Below the pieces are notes generated by a model, which saw only the letters and a list, made by a program, of their open reading frames with translations, was not told where the DNA came from and made no database searches. DNA of 64,000 nucleotides from Entonaema liquescens (taxonomy: Eukaryota > Ascomycota > Sordariomycetes > Xylariales > Xylariaceae), in contig CADCSX010000009.1 of assembly GCA_902805475.1 (NCBI GenBank), positions 2,108,001 through 2,172,000 on the forward strand, written 5' to 3'. The translations under genes were made by a program, and so were the position numbers. Of this stretch, positions 23,658 to 34,646 are shown piece by piece (the first letter of the stretch is position 1; each line of letters begins with the position of its first letter).

Positions 23658-26388
23658 CTTCGTTGAATGCGCCCGAATCCCTCAAAAAACAACACGACTT
23701 GTATGAATCTATAGCTCGATGATCTTCGCACAATGGGGATCGACAGAGGGGCGCAGAAATTATGGCCACAAATGACCAGTGGGGACTTAAGTTATCGGCA
23801 TGCAGAATGTTGTGGATTAGACCGACGAAGGAGTTGAAAGCCCGTGGGATTTCGTTTGTATATTACTATCGCGACTGATGATTGCGAATAAATAGGATGG
23901 GTTGTATCGTATACTATCCTATTGAATTGTCAGAGTGTGCCTCTTGAGATAAAGTATGGTAAGCAGAAAGAGACGCGCGGGTAGCTGATCTGTGGGCTGA
24001 CGACCTTTACAGATATTCATGTCGGGACGAAAACCAGCCTACTATCAAGCCAAAGGTGGATGTCGTGGATATTGTGAATGTCATCAGTGGTAGTACCAGC
24101 AACGCATACTTTCGAAAATCAAGTTCAGTATCATTGACTAGGAAACGCTCGAGGATATCAAAGACTCGATGCGTCACTGAGCCAGGGTTCAGTAACCAAT
24201 CCACTCTCATGCGTTGGTGTGGTGTAGCAAACAATGATTAATTATCGAACAAATGGCGGACAGGCACCAGTATTGGACAAGAACCCCAGGAATGTGTACA
24301 TAGATGAATGCGCAGGTTGTGTTATAGGATTGTAAGGTCTAGGCACAGTGTTGTCTGGACTGGGTTTGGACTGGTTACCTTTTAGCTTGTATTGAAGATG
24401 TTGACCAGGACTTCACAACTATCAGATAGTTCGCTATGTTGCCGTTGAGTCGGTATCGCCGGGTTCAAATTCCCAGAAATAATAGTGGTGTGACGCGCTG
24501 GATAAGAGCTGGAACTCTTGAACTCTTGAACTCTTGAACTCTTGAACTTTGGACTTCTGAACTCGGGAAGTTTTATGAGATTGTCTGAGTTTGGGGTTTT
24601 GGGAGCGATTGGCGGCTTCGATTCCGCCCACCTCTTTATTCCCTCGTAAGAAAAGAAAAACGAGTGATCAAAGGTTTAAATTATATCTTGAACTGAGCAT
24701 TGAAAATAGTTACGCTAGACCTGCTTCCCACTTACGCCGTCCTAGCCAACTAAAGAGGTAAGGGAATAAATGATCCGACTCCGAGGGTAACTAGATGAAA
24801 AAGCGAACTTGGAAAATGGATTTATGATGAAGTAATGTTTGGAGGTGGGGGGTGCGCGATGTTGTTCAAGTATTTCGTACTCTACTACCTGTACCTAACC
24901 GCACTTTCCTCGGTACTTTGGGTACAGGTCCACCATGTGGGTATGTAGAACCTTATTTCCTTGTCGTATTGTACCTACGCCTTTAGCGCCTCAGGTGACC
25001 CACCGCCAAAACCCCCCGCTAAATTTTTATGTTAGGTACATGTGATAGAGCTGAACGAACATTGAAGCTACCTACATGTATTTGAGTCAAATCAAGCTTC
25101 TCTTTTAGGTACCTAAGATCATGCAAAGAATACGGAAAGCAAGCCTGGAATTGACAACACTATGTATTATATGTACCTAAGCTTCAGGGCCCCATGCATG
25201 AGGCTCTTTCCCCTCCATTCTCAAAATCTCTGAAAGTTAAGCTCACTGTTTTATACTACATGTAGAGATGGGGGAGGAACCAAACGGTATTAGATAGCAC
25301 CGTTATGGTTTGTCAATTAATGAGCCGCCACGTGTGAGTTCATACCCTCTCTCTCGCATATGTACTACCGGTCTCCAAGGATAAATCCCGGCATCTACCT
25401 GAACGCCATCTTAATAGAAATTGCCGGTGCCAAGCTCCCCAAGTATATGATGCATCCCTCACAAGACCTAGCATTGCGTGTTTTGGGGAACACCATCTAA
25501 TGTCATCCCGATTCATACGTACCTGGGGTAAGTATGCGCCCATCTACGTAGAAAGTAATAGGGAACTCACCAATTATAGAAGTATACCCATGTCATGTCT
25601 AAGATTCATCTGCTATCCATCCCACCTGATGAGCTTTCTTATCGACAGCTAATCGCAAGCTTTCATCTTAACGTCATATGCATACTGCTTACCTACCCCT
25701 AGCCATTATATTATTAGGGCTCATGGTCATCCTCTAAGTAAGATATATAAGTTCACCACCATGTCGGTCATGTCATCGACAGGCTACGTAACCCTCTTAC
25801 ACGCGTTCCAAGCCAGTAACCAGATGTTACAATCATCCTAAGTTACTTCTACGTAGACGCTACGTAAATCACATATTGTGTTCCTAGAGTCTCTAAACTC
25901 GTATACTTAATGGTTATTCGCAGGCTCATCTCCACATAATTAGCGGATGGTTCTATCCCAAGCAGCCGTATAAACCGGATAGAAACAAGGTAGTTAACGG
26001 CGCTTTACATCATAGTTCGGTAAGTCTACGAGAAAAAAGTTCCTTCCACTTACCTGTAGTATAGCTACCCACGTAAATATCCAGTGCTTAGTAGCATCGA
26101 TACCATTAAATACAAGAATATAGCTATGTTCGGGTGTTCCGAGTTCATTCTGCCCCGATTAAGTGGGTCTCCGGCCTGGCTTTCGGCGAGAGTTTAGAGA
26201 AAATGGACGGACAGAAAGCAAGCTATCGAAACTAAAAGGGGAAGGTCATCCAAACCATTTGTCCGAGCAATCAATATGTCTGATATTTATATGCTTACTT
26301 AGACGCTATTGTCGGGTTATGATTAACAGTCAGGCCCCTACCAGGGTCCAAGTTGCCAATATAGTATCCTCGAATCGATTTCATTACA
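23658..26388. other. Long intergenic region with short palindromes and a microsatellite
   Basis: About 2.7 kb without a supported gene. It contains the tandem repeat at 24,512-24,550 and several GGTACCTA-type motifs between 24,880 and 25,180, including a perfect TTAGGTACCTAA palindrome at 25,105-25,116. Open frames at 24,007-24,234 and 25,340-25,543 have no recognisable features. Confidence 0.5.
24512..24550. repeat. 8-bp tandem repeat (gaactctt)
   Basis: The unit gaactctt is repeated between four and five times head to tail. It does not fall in a gene. Confidence 0.85.
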
Positions 26389-28258
26389 CTACTCGTCCAC
26401 ATCTCTTGGCCCATTCTTCTTGAAATACTCCTCATATTCCTCCCAAGTCATATAGGGGAACTCAGTCGGCCGTGTGATAGGCACGAACGACATACCTCGT
26501 CTTTCAAACTCTCCTAGCCTCTCTCTTGTCTTCTCCTTATTCTTGTTCACGCTATATATCCTGATTCTATGGGCGCTGCTCGTTACATGTAAGCCCCAAT
26601 TCCATGCGTCCCTAACCCCGATTGGTTGAGTGTTGAGGCTGTTATCCCAGCACCGCACTACAATTTCTATCCACCCCTCCACATCGCAAGGCAGCCACAT
26701 GTGCCAGGTGCGCCAGGCGAATTTATGTTTGGCGCTCAAGTTCTCCGTAGGTACGGCGTACCAAGAGAACCCACCGTCGGCGCTGACCTCGACACGCTCA
26801 GGCCAACGCCCGCCTCCAGAATACGCCCATCCTTTGACTTCGATCTTCCCTCGTGTAAAACGACCTGCTTATTCCACGGCGACATGATGGCGCTGCTCAC
26901 GGGCATTTCTTGTATCTGGATTCCGTCAATCCAACGCTGATTGTGCTTGCCAACTTGCTGGTTGAAGTACAAATATTCTCTACTCTGCACCGGCGCTCTC
27001 GTTGGCTCTGGTATCGCGGTTATACGGTAAAGCCACTTGACACTCCTGGCACCTATGTAGCCCATCACTACCGCTCTAACCGGTGCGCCGTGGATCTTTG
27101 GGAGCGGCTCCCCATTCATCTCCCAGACGAGCATGACCTCATGAGACTTAACCTTGGAATAAGGCACGCTGATGGCGTAGTTCATGACCTCGTTCATTTT
27201 GAAGTACGTATCAGCACCAACAAGCTCGAGATGCCTCGCACCTTCTTCGAGTCCGCCACAATACTTTATCACCTTCTTGAGCGAGACACCAACGTATTTT
27301 GCGGTCCCGATAGCTCCCTCGGCCCAAGGGGCATTGATCATTTCGTCTCCCTCACCGGCGTACAAGCTTATCTGCTCGATACGCCGTGTACCGCTACATT
27401 GAATAGTAACTAACCTCTCCATGCGAGGAAATCGGCTCTCATCTTGAAGGTCCGAGAGCGTTAGCTTTTGGGGTTCCTTTACCAGGCCGTCCAACCGGAG
27501 GAACCACGCAGATGGATCAATGGACGGGATACCACCATGATTGCGTATGAAGTGAAGAGGATTTGGTGTAACTGGCTTAGCGGTGACGAGCTTCTTGGGT
27601 GGTTCGCCATTGTATGGGAATTGCAGAAGATGTAGCATATCTGGTGACTTTTCTTTCAGTACGATAGCCCAAGATTCCTCTGGAACCACTGCTAGACGAC
27701 CGCCAATAGCTCGATGCCATAGTTTCCAGCGGATGCCTGTTCACACGGCAGCGTCCATCGAATTAGCGTGATACGAATGTATACGAGTAAAGCTGAACTT
27801 GCCTTCCAGGACCGGATTGGTACCAGGAATAGGTGCCAACTGGAATTCAGGCGGAGGAGGGAAGGTCTGGGAGACGAGAATCTCGTGCGCCTTGCGCTTC
27901 TTATCTGGATAGTCTTCCCATTCCACATAGCTTATATGAGTCAGAATAACGACGTTATTTAGATGTACAGATCGTATACTTGCCCGTCCCAGCCTGTTAA
28001 TTCGTCAGCGGCTAGTTTACCATCGAACTTCTTCGTAATTGGCTGGGTCTCTCGTTCCCAGCCCGGAGCAACGCCGTCTACTCCGTCATGTTTTGTTTGG
28101 TCAAGCAGATGTAAGTCTACTCCGGCTAAGCCCTGCTCTATCTTCCATTCATCGCTAGGCTGGCGACCTTTAGCTGGTGAATTTAGATTGTGGCAGATGA
28201 TCTATCTACTGACCTGGAAATTGTTAACAGCCTCACGTAGGGGGATGTCCTGTTGCAT
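26389..28258 (-). CDS. Sulfite-oxidase-type molybdopterin oxidoreductase, one frame break
   Basis: Predicted exons: 28,258-28,210, 28,173-27,984, 27,930-27,803 and 27,736-26,389. The protein has the sulfite oxidase molybdopterin domain with Cys236 in VTIQCSGTRR as the molybdenum ligand, then WAEGAIGTAKYVGVSLK, HGAPVRAVVMGYIGARSVKW and a dimerisation domain ending near WNWGLHVTSSAHRI. There is no cytochrome b5 domain or signal peptide. An N-terminal KKFDGKLAADELTGW segment resembles a degenerate EF-hand. Introns 2 (27,983-27,931) and 3 (27,802-27,737) both require GC donors (GCAAGT). The first intron would be only 36 bases; otherwise an in-frame TAG lies there. At 26,846-26,847 the frame shifts; one extra A restores GKIEVKGWAYSGGGRW. 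The repaired length is 571 residues. The substrate (sulfite or other) is not shown by the sequence. Confidence 0.8.
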
Positions 28259-28914
28259 GTTGGAAAGTATGTTACGACTGCATCAGCGATTGGCAACTTG
28301 GGAAAAGTAAATAATGATGGATATTTTGAATAAGCCGGACACCTTAATATTTAAAATTATAAAGGTAGAGGGAACATCTACAATAGCATATCATCAATAT
28401 GCCTATCTATATGTCAATTCTGCGCAATCAGTTGCTGACTGAGCGCCCATAATGGCTCTAACACGGAATTAAAGACGTCAAGCATTCGTCATGCATAGTC
28501 GTGCTGTAATTTGCCAATGCTATGTCGTATCGTATCCTGTAAACTCTATCAACCTTCCAGGTATTGCGTTTACCGTATTAAGTTGTGATTCCGCAGATGA
28601 GATTTAATCTCGTATAAAATGAATAGTAGTCTTTCAGACTGGCCAGGAGTCTCATGATTGTGCTTTTTTAAATCGCAAGGGTTATTCTTAATATTTGTTT
28701 CGAGTGGCATATAGAAAAGCTTCATTGGTATTGTAGTGCCTGAATAAATATGATAAGACTTCATTTGCATAATATCATGTCTCAATTCAAGTGAGGGTTG
28801 TATTCAGTGCTGACAGCTGCAATGAGAGGTGGACTGCCAGCTGGCAGCTGTCGGAGCTAAAGGAATCAAACCCCGCCGTCCTTTCATTTTGTCCCGCAGT
28901 CGCGCGCAAGAGGG

Positions 28915-28947
<33 letters not shown>

Positions 28948-29003
28948 AACTTGAGAATTCAATACCAATTTGTATTTTGGCTAACAACCAAATTCGAAGG
29001 ATC
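28259..29003. promoter_or_regulatory. Divergent promoter region with a 30-base poly(A) tract
   Basis: This gap separates the divergent molybdoenzyme and GCIP genes. The tract at 28,915-28,944 is an uninterrupted run of 30 A just upstream of the GCIP start. Long dA:dT tracts exclude nucleosomes and often act as promoter elements in fungi. A retroposed poly(A) tail is the alternative, but no element is seen beside it. Confidence 0.55.
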
Positions 29004-30182
29004 ATGGCAGTTAACAGTGCAGCTGGCGATGCCCTCGAGGCTTTAAAATCCCTAGTTCAATCCACCACGAGCCTTATATCGCAATTTGAAGGTCTCCTTC
29101 ATTCGATTGCCGTCAACGAAGGTTCCTCAACTACCCCGCCATCATCATCATCATTATCATCAGCATCGTCGCCGCCGACACCCGAGTCCATTGATCCTCT
29201 ATCCCTAGCTCATGACTCTGCAACTCTTGTAAAGGCCCATACAACTAAGCTATCTCTTCTCATTATAAATGAGCCGTTTACACCTTCTGCCATTTCTAAA
29301 GTCTTGCGCGAACTTGTCGCCGGTCCGATCCCAGCTCTAGCTTCTGCCGTTCAAGTTTGCGACGCCGACAAATACACTTCAGTAGCCCGTCAAGATTTGG
29401 CGTGGAGATGTTATCGCGTATTGAAAGAGCTGAAGAACCTCGTAGAGATTATACCTCTCGACGGGAAAATTCTAGCCAATGCTCAGAAAAATGGGTCTAA
29501 AGGAGACAGAGGCAGCTTGGCCGCTACAGGTGTTATCTGGGCTGCTTGCGATGATGTTATATTACTTAAGAAGCTAGGAATTGCAGGATTACTTATCAAG
29601 AAGGTTGAAGAGTATAGAGATACGTTGAAGGACATCCTCGAGGAACTTAAGGAATACAGCGAAGAGGTTGATGAAGACAGCGATGATGATAGTGACGCCG
29701 ACGAAGCGGAAGAGGGCGGAGTCAATGGCGTTGCAGACCAAATGCAAAATACGCACATTTCGACACAAGAGATGCTCGACGATCTCATGAACCCTCGCAG
29801 CATTCCAAGGGGTGACCCAGACAAAATCCGGGACCGACTCGAGTCTTGCATGAAGCGATTACGCTTGACCACTTTGCTCTACACAGCTATTATAAAGAGG
29901 CGGCTAAAAGCAATTCCACCACTACCTACCACTACGCAACCATCAGTCACACAGCGTCTCGATGAAGTATTACCAATACTAAAAAGACTACCACACCGGT
30001 TTGGCGAGGTCGCTTGTGCATTCTACGAGTTAGATCGCGACACTATAGACCGCACAATGGACTCGTGCTTTTTTGATGCATTTGCCGCATCGGAAATGCT
30101 AATGAAACCATGGGACGGCCAAAGGGACGAGTTTACAGAATGGGCGGAAAAATTCCAAGTCGGCATTAAAAAACCGGACTAA
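29004..30182 (+). CDS. GCIP-domain protein (cyclin-D1-binding protein 1-like)
   Basis: Intron-less, 392 residues from the ATG at 29,004. The frame is open further upstream only because the poly(A) tract encodes lysines, so I reject the longer version. A Ser/Pro-rich linker (about residues 36-62) precedes an alpha-helical domain with LVKAHTTKLSLLIINEPFT, DLAWRCYRVLKELKNLVE and TGVIWAACDD, which matches the Grap2 and cyclin-D-interacting (GCIP) family. An acidic tract (EEVDEDSDDDSDADEAEEGG, split by the 20-residue limit) sits around residues 210-240 between two helical halves. In animals GCIP proteins bind D-type cyclins and HLH factors. The fungal role is not established, though a nuclear location is plausible. 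Confidence 0.8.
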   Translation: MAVNSAAGDALEALKSLVQSTTSLISQFEGLLHSIAVNEGSSTTPPSSSSLSSASSPPTPESIDPLSLAHDSATLVKAHTTKLSLLIINEPFTPSAISKVLRELVAGPIPALASAVQVCDADKYTSVARQDLAWRCYRVLKELKNLVEIIPLDGKILANAQKNGSKGDRGSLAATGVIWAACDDVILLKKLGIAGLLIKKVEEYRDTLKDILEELKEYSEEVDEDSDDDSDADEAEEGGVNGVADQMQNTHISTQEMLDDLMNPRSIPRGDPDKIRDRLESCMKRLRLTTLLYTAIIKRRLKAIPPLPTTTQPSVTQRLDEVLPILKRLPHRFGEVACAFYELDRDTIDRTMDSCFFDAFAASEMLMKPWDGQRDEFTEWAEKFQVGIKKPD

Positions 30183-30343
30183 GGATCTGTATCAACTGAT
30201 ATACATGCAGAAAGGAATATATATACATTGCTCATCAAGACGGGCTCGACGAGGAACTTTCCCAAACTAAGAAGAGGACATCACGGAATCCAATGCAGAT
30301 AAATGTCATATGCTCGCTCCGATACACCTTCTAAACGAAACGC

Positions 30344-32007
30344 TTATAGTTGAATTGCGACGGAGTTGAAGTTGACCTGATCGCTTGTTAGTTAAACTCG
30401 GTCGAGTGGACCTGGTAGCAGCAGAAGAGACTTACATGGCCTGTAGCAGGGCAGTTGTTGGTGATTTCGGGACCAGTCGTCGATTTACCATCGATGGTGA
30501 CGGAGACCTCACCGGTCTTTCCATCGAAGGGGACTTGGTAGAAATAGGCCTTACCGACCGAACGCGCCGGGCTCACGGTTTGGCTGGCGCCGCCGATGGA
30601 AACAGTAATGTCCTTGGGGGAGTCAGATAGCGCAATGACCGAAATAACATCCTGAGTTCCGCTCGCAGCCGAAGCGCTTCCGCCCTGGCCCCAGACAGTG
30701 CCTACGAATGTATGTTAGCTTCTGTGGTCGGACAACGGCGAATATGATTATTCCTTACCGCCATCAGCGCAGACGGTTGCGGGAGTAGTTCGGTACCATG
30801 CGACAGCTCCTTGAGAGGGGAGAGCGACATCTGGGTTACCGGCCTTGTAGGCGCTGATGAAGTATGGCAATACGACGCGGAAAGCAGCGTGTCCGAAGCC
30901 GTTGATGTAGGATTCGGCACCGCTCACGATTTGTGCTGGGATGGGGTCGTTGATGTAGCTGGACTCGCCGTAATCGTTCCCTATTCGAATTAGCCTCTAA
31001 TCAAAAGATCGCCATTGTCAGCAGACGCGAGATGCTTACAAGTAATAATCTCGATGTATTCAGGCTGGATCTCCAAAACCTGCGCCCAGCGGTCGTACCA
31101 AAGAGAGTCGCTAGACGAGTACCAGTTCTTGTTGTACTGAGGAAGGTCTATATCTCGATTAGTTTCCAAGGTGTTTCTATGCTCAAAATATATCTTCGCT
31201 CATACCGGTGTAGAAGTAAGGGCTGACACCCATCATGTACGCCTTGCCCTGAAGAGACGATTTGTAGGCTTGGTCGTTACCGCTGTTGATCGTGTTTTCG
31301 TTCGGGTTCGGCCACGCACCCCAGTTAACTATTCCGTGTAAGCCATCGTGATTCTTGCGATTTGATAGACGGGAGAGATCACTTACAGGCACCGTCAATC
31401 TGGCCGATCTTGCTGCCGACACCCTCGGCACCCAACGAAGACCAGTCGGGAACCACTACAACACCTCATATTAGCAACTTGAAACACAATGGAAAGTGTC
31501 CGTGTGATGAATGTTAGAGGCAGCAGAATTAAGGATTTACTTACAAAAGATGTCTCCGGTAGCAGAACGCACCGAAGCCCAGTTGTCGGCCCAGTTAGGA
31601 CCCTCGAAGGTCGAGACAAATGGTTTGCCGTTGACCTTGAGCTGGCTACCAGAGTCCTTGTACTGGTTGACGAGCGCAATAACCTGGTCGGGAGACCACT
31701 CGCTAGCAGCCATGTCGAAGGACAGGAACAGGCTGAAGCCGTTAGCCGCGGCGGTATCGTAAGCCAACTGCAGCTGCTCGCCGTTCCACGCGTCGTTGGA
31801 ACCGATGTTCAGGGCGAAGCCGTCGATGCCTGCCGACTTAGCTTCCGTGATATCCTTCTGCCATTGGTCGCGAGACTGCTGGTTCGTCAAACCCACCATG
31901 TAGTGGGCGAAGACCTGGCGGCCGCTATCCTGTCTCGGTAGAGCCGCACATGTTACTGCCGTGGTGGCGAACAGCGCAAACGCTGCCGCGAAGTCTAGAA
32001 GACGCAT
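30344..32007 (-). CDS. Secreted GH71 alpha-1,3-glucanase (mutanase)
   Basis: Seven exons: 32,007-31,545, 31,455-31,387, 31,328-31,206, 31,147-31,040, 30,980-30,759, 30,701-30,436 and 30,376-30,344. All six introns are 57-89 bases with GTAAG/GTATG donors and AG acceptors in matching phase, giving 427 residues with no frame break. A signal peptide (MRLLDFAAAFALFATT...) is followed by the GH71 catalytic barrel: VFAHYMVGLT, GIDGFALNIG, FLSFDM, FVSTFEGPNW, VPDWSSLGA, GVSPYFYT, WNDYGESSYI. A C-terminal beta-rich domain ends VNFNSVAIQL. GH71 enzymes cleave alpha-1,3-glucan, a fungal cell-wall polymer, so it may act in wall remodelling, mycoparasitism or nutrient release. No separate binding module is attached. 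Confidence 0.92.
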
Positions 32008-32132
32008 TTTCGATAAAAGAAAGACAAATCAAGCACTCGGCTTGCTAGTAGATAAACGATAAAAAGAATGGAAGTGGTGATTGTTGCTGTAAGGAAATGA
32101 TCTACCACCGTCAACCTTGGGGATCATGAAGA

Positions 32133-32146
32133 TATATATTTATATA
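32133..32146 (-). promoter_or_regulatory. Probable TATA region of the GH71 gene
   Basis: The reverse strand reads TATATAAATATATA about 125-140 bases upstream of the GH71 start codon, in an otherwise mixed sequence. Confidence 0.35.
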
Positions 32147-33472
32147 AGATATATCGATCTACTTAGGAGTGCAGCTGTTTATATGGGAGTACTAAATTTG
32201 GATTCAGCTCCTGCTTCAGCTAAGGTGACATTACGAGCCGGGGCTATGTTTACAGGGCTGCAGGTTGGGGGTGGGTAGCGGGAATACACCGACATTGGCC
32301 GCTAGAAGGCTAGCGATTTGGCTGATGCCATCATCAACGACTCGTGCCACTAATTTTTACCTGTTGAATCGTCGCCCAGCTTCGTAAAAGTAGAGTCAAG
32401 AAACGTCAACGTATCATATAAACTAAACTAACTACCTCAACCGGAACATATTGATTCGTATGAGTAAGATGGAAATTTTAGAATTCATAGAAGAGCTTAA
32501 GCTACTCCAATGTTGAGGTGAGAAGAATAGTCTAGTAAGAGTAATAGTTACTCCTCTATATTCACATGCATCTCGGTATCGCTTATTTTGTTGACGTTTT
32601 GGGGCGTTGAATCAGTGGAAATAAACATGCTAGGCACGAATAAGGCAAGGCAAAAAGTACACAATGCCTAAGAATGGAGGATTGTAAAAGTTCAGCTCGG
32701 CACCAATGCTCCTAATGGCTACTAGCTTGATGGGGCTCTTGAGTTGTACTTACATGCTGTACTATGTAGGATAACGTTACAGTGTCAAAGTAGGTTAACC
32801 ACCTAAGGTCTATGCACTAGAATAGAAATAGTTATTGAGAAACACCAGCTCCTAATCGAGGTGTGTTTTTGAGGTTGCGGATTGTTCGCATAGTATACGA
32901 ACGAACGAATGTTCATCAGAATAGTGGCATATCGTAGCAATTTTTCCTTCTTGAGTAATAAATGACGAGGTTAACACGGGTATAAGGAGATCCCATACAT
33001 ACCACGTCGACATCCTTTCCGTCTTGTCAAGTTTAGATTATACGTTTTGGGTACAGTGATCCACTCCTTTGATCAGCCTCATGCAACCATGTGCCTTTTT
33101 GAGAAATGCTTAAACTTTTTTTTTTTTTTTTTTAAGTTTTTGAGATCTCGACGGAGTAGATGGTCCAGGTTAAGGGGAAAGAGAGAGAGAGAGTTAAAGT
33201 TGGATGGCATCTCATTCGCTGACGCCTTTCACACCCCGCGTCACAATTCGGGAAGGTCGGTAGCGAAAGAGTTATTTATATCCATCAAGATCCAATCGCT
33301 ATCGATTGATCTTCAGAGTCATGTATGAAACGGGCTTGACCCCTTATATATATTAATAAGTAGGTGAAGTCTGCATAGTATAGGTATTAAGTAGTGTGCT
33401 TCGTAAAATATACGTAGGCTGGTAGGGTAGTTTATATAACGTAGGGCTGCGAAGAAGTTGCTTGGGAACGCG

Positions 33473-33528
33473 ATGCCCAGATGCCCAGATGCCCAGATGC
33501 CCAGATGCCCAGATGCCCAGATGCCCAA
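33473..33528. repeat. 8-bp tandem repeat (atgcccag)
   Basis: Seven consecutive units of atgcccag, the last ending in aa instead of ag. Because 8 is not a multiple of three, both strands give cycling open frames, which explains the repetitive ORFs seen here. It is not part of a gene. Confidence 0.92.
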
Positions 33529-33722
33529 GGACTCAAAAGGGGGGAGCCAGATCCAACTCCCTATTTAAGTAATAACATCACGTTGTGGCTTTCCCATCTT
33601 CTTGTGGCTGGATGGTCTCATATATGCATACATATTTTACCCCTTTTTTGCTTACTCATTTAATATTATCTCTCACTGAAACTCCAGAATGGCTTTCTTA
33701 AGTTTTCCCCCCTGAAAAGTTG

Positions 33723-34330
33723 CTGCTGCTTCTTGATTCTCCACTTTCAAACCCCTTCATCTCCGTCATCAAAGACGCCATCACCACGCCAAGCGTCCCT
33801 ATCGACGAGATACGAGGACAACTACCGGAAGTCCATGCGCTCAGATCGTTGAACTCTCCATAATAAATAATAAGGCCTTACCTCCTAGATCACGAACTGC
33901 TTAATGCATTGATAACACAGTCGTTCGACACTTTGTCTAGCGACATCGTCGATTCTAGTCGGCCGTTTGTTCCGTTTCTTTCTCCAATTTAATCTTCAAA
34001 GTATCAATATGTCGTCCCGGCGGGATGGTCATACTCTTAGAATTATCGAGCTTCCAAAAATGAGATCTTCGAGAATCTAGATGACCTATTGTCTTTACTA
34101 ATATTTAAGACTACGCGCAATTCGTGTTAAATAATCCCGTCAATCATGCTGTCTATCGGACGCGCTGCCCGGTTTCTAGCATTAATCCCGCGCCGCTATG
34201 CGTCAAATCGACCTTTTACGTACCCGTAGCGTTGCTCCGTACGCTCGATTTGTCCAAACCGCCGGCACGTCACCTACCAGGAACCGCCTGAGACCCTTCG
34301 CCTTAATGACACCCTGCTCTCTTTTCCCAT
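33723..34330 (+). pseudogene. Possible decayed coding fragment
   Basis: From 33,723 a 46-codon frame reads DSPLSNPFISVIKDAITTP and continues with coding-like third positions to a stop at 33,861. Further short pieces (DHELLNALITQSFDTLSSD near 33,890; MLSIGRAARFLALIPRRYA from 34,147) follow in changing frames. I do not recognise the family, and no splice pattern rebuilds a gene. It may be a relic or chance. Confidence 0.25.
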
Positions 34331-34646
34331 CCCCACGCAGAGATGGGTAATTCCGTCAACTCGTTAGAGGCTTGCAATTACGGCCGCGTAGCATTCAAGG
34401 GTTTCGCCTCGGTCTTGTACTAAACCGAGATAGATCATGGGCCTTTTTTCTCAACTTACCCATTTTTTTAAGGAGATGGATTATCTTAAAGATATATAGA
34501 ACGTATGAGGTAGGTAATAGTAGATTCGTAGATCTAGCTATAAAGTTGGTTGATCTCCCGAGTCTGCATCGGGAGCCTCTTCGTTGCCATCTGCTACCTG
34601 TAGCTACTAGTCTTTCTTTAATTTCATGTGGCACGGGTAGATCAAC

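Larger units (their letters stand above)
32147..34646. other. Intergenic region between GH71 and PL4 genes
   Basis: These divergent CAZyme genes are separated by 2.6 kb. It holds a 16-17-base T tract near 33,117, a short GA run near 33,182, the 8-bp tandem repeat at 33,473 and a possible decayed coding fragment at 33,723-34,330. No intact gene is supported. Confidence 0.5.

Noticed and set aside
24463..24482. T-arm-like gggttcaaattccc
   Set aside because: The five-base stem does not pair fully and the rest of a tRNA is absent.
28791..29003. N-terminal extension of the GCIP protein through the poly(A) tract
   Set aside because: It starts without an ATG and consists partly of lysines encoded by A30; the ATG at 29,004 gives the normal N terminus.
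33319..33663. Repetitive small proteins on both strands at the atgcccag array
   Set aside because: They are a by-product of an 8-bp tandem repeat that keeps frames open, not genes.
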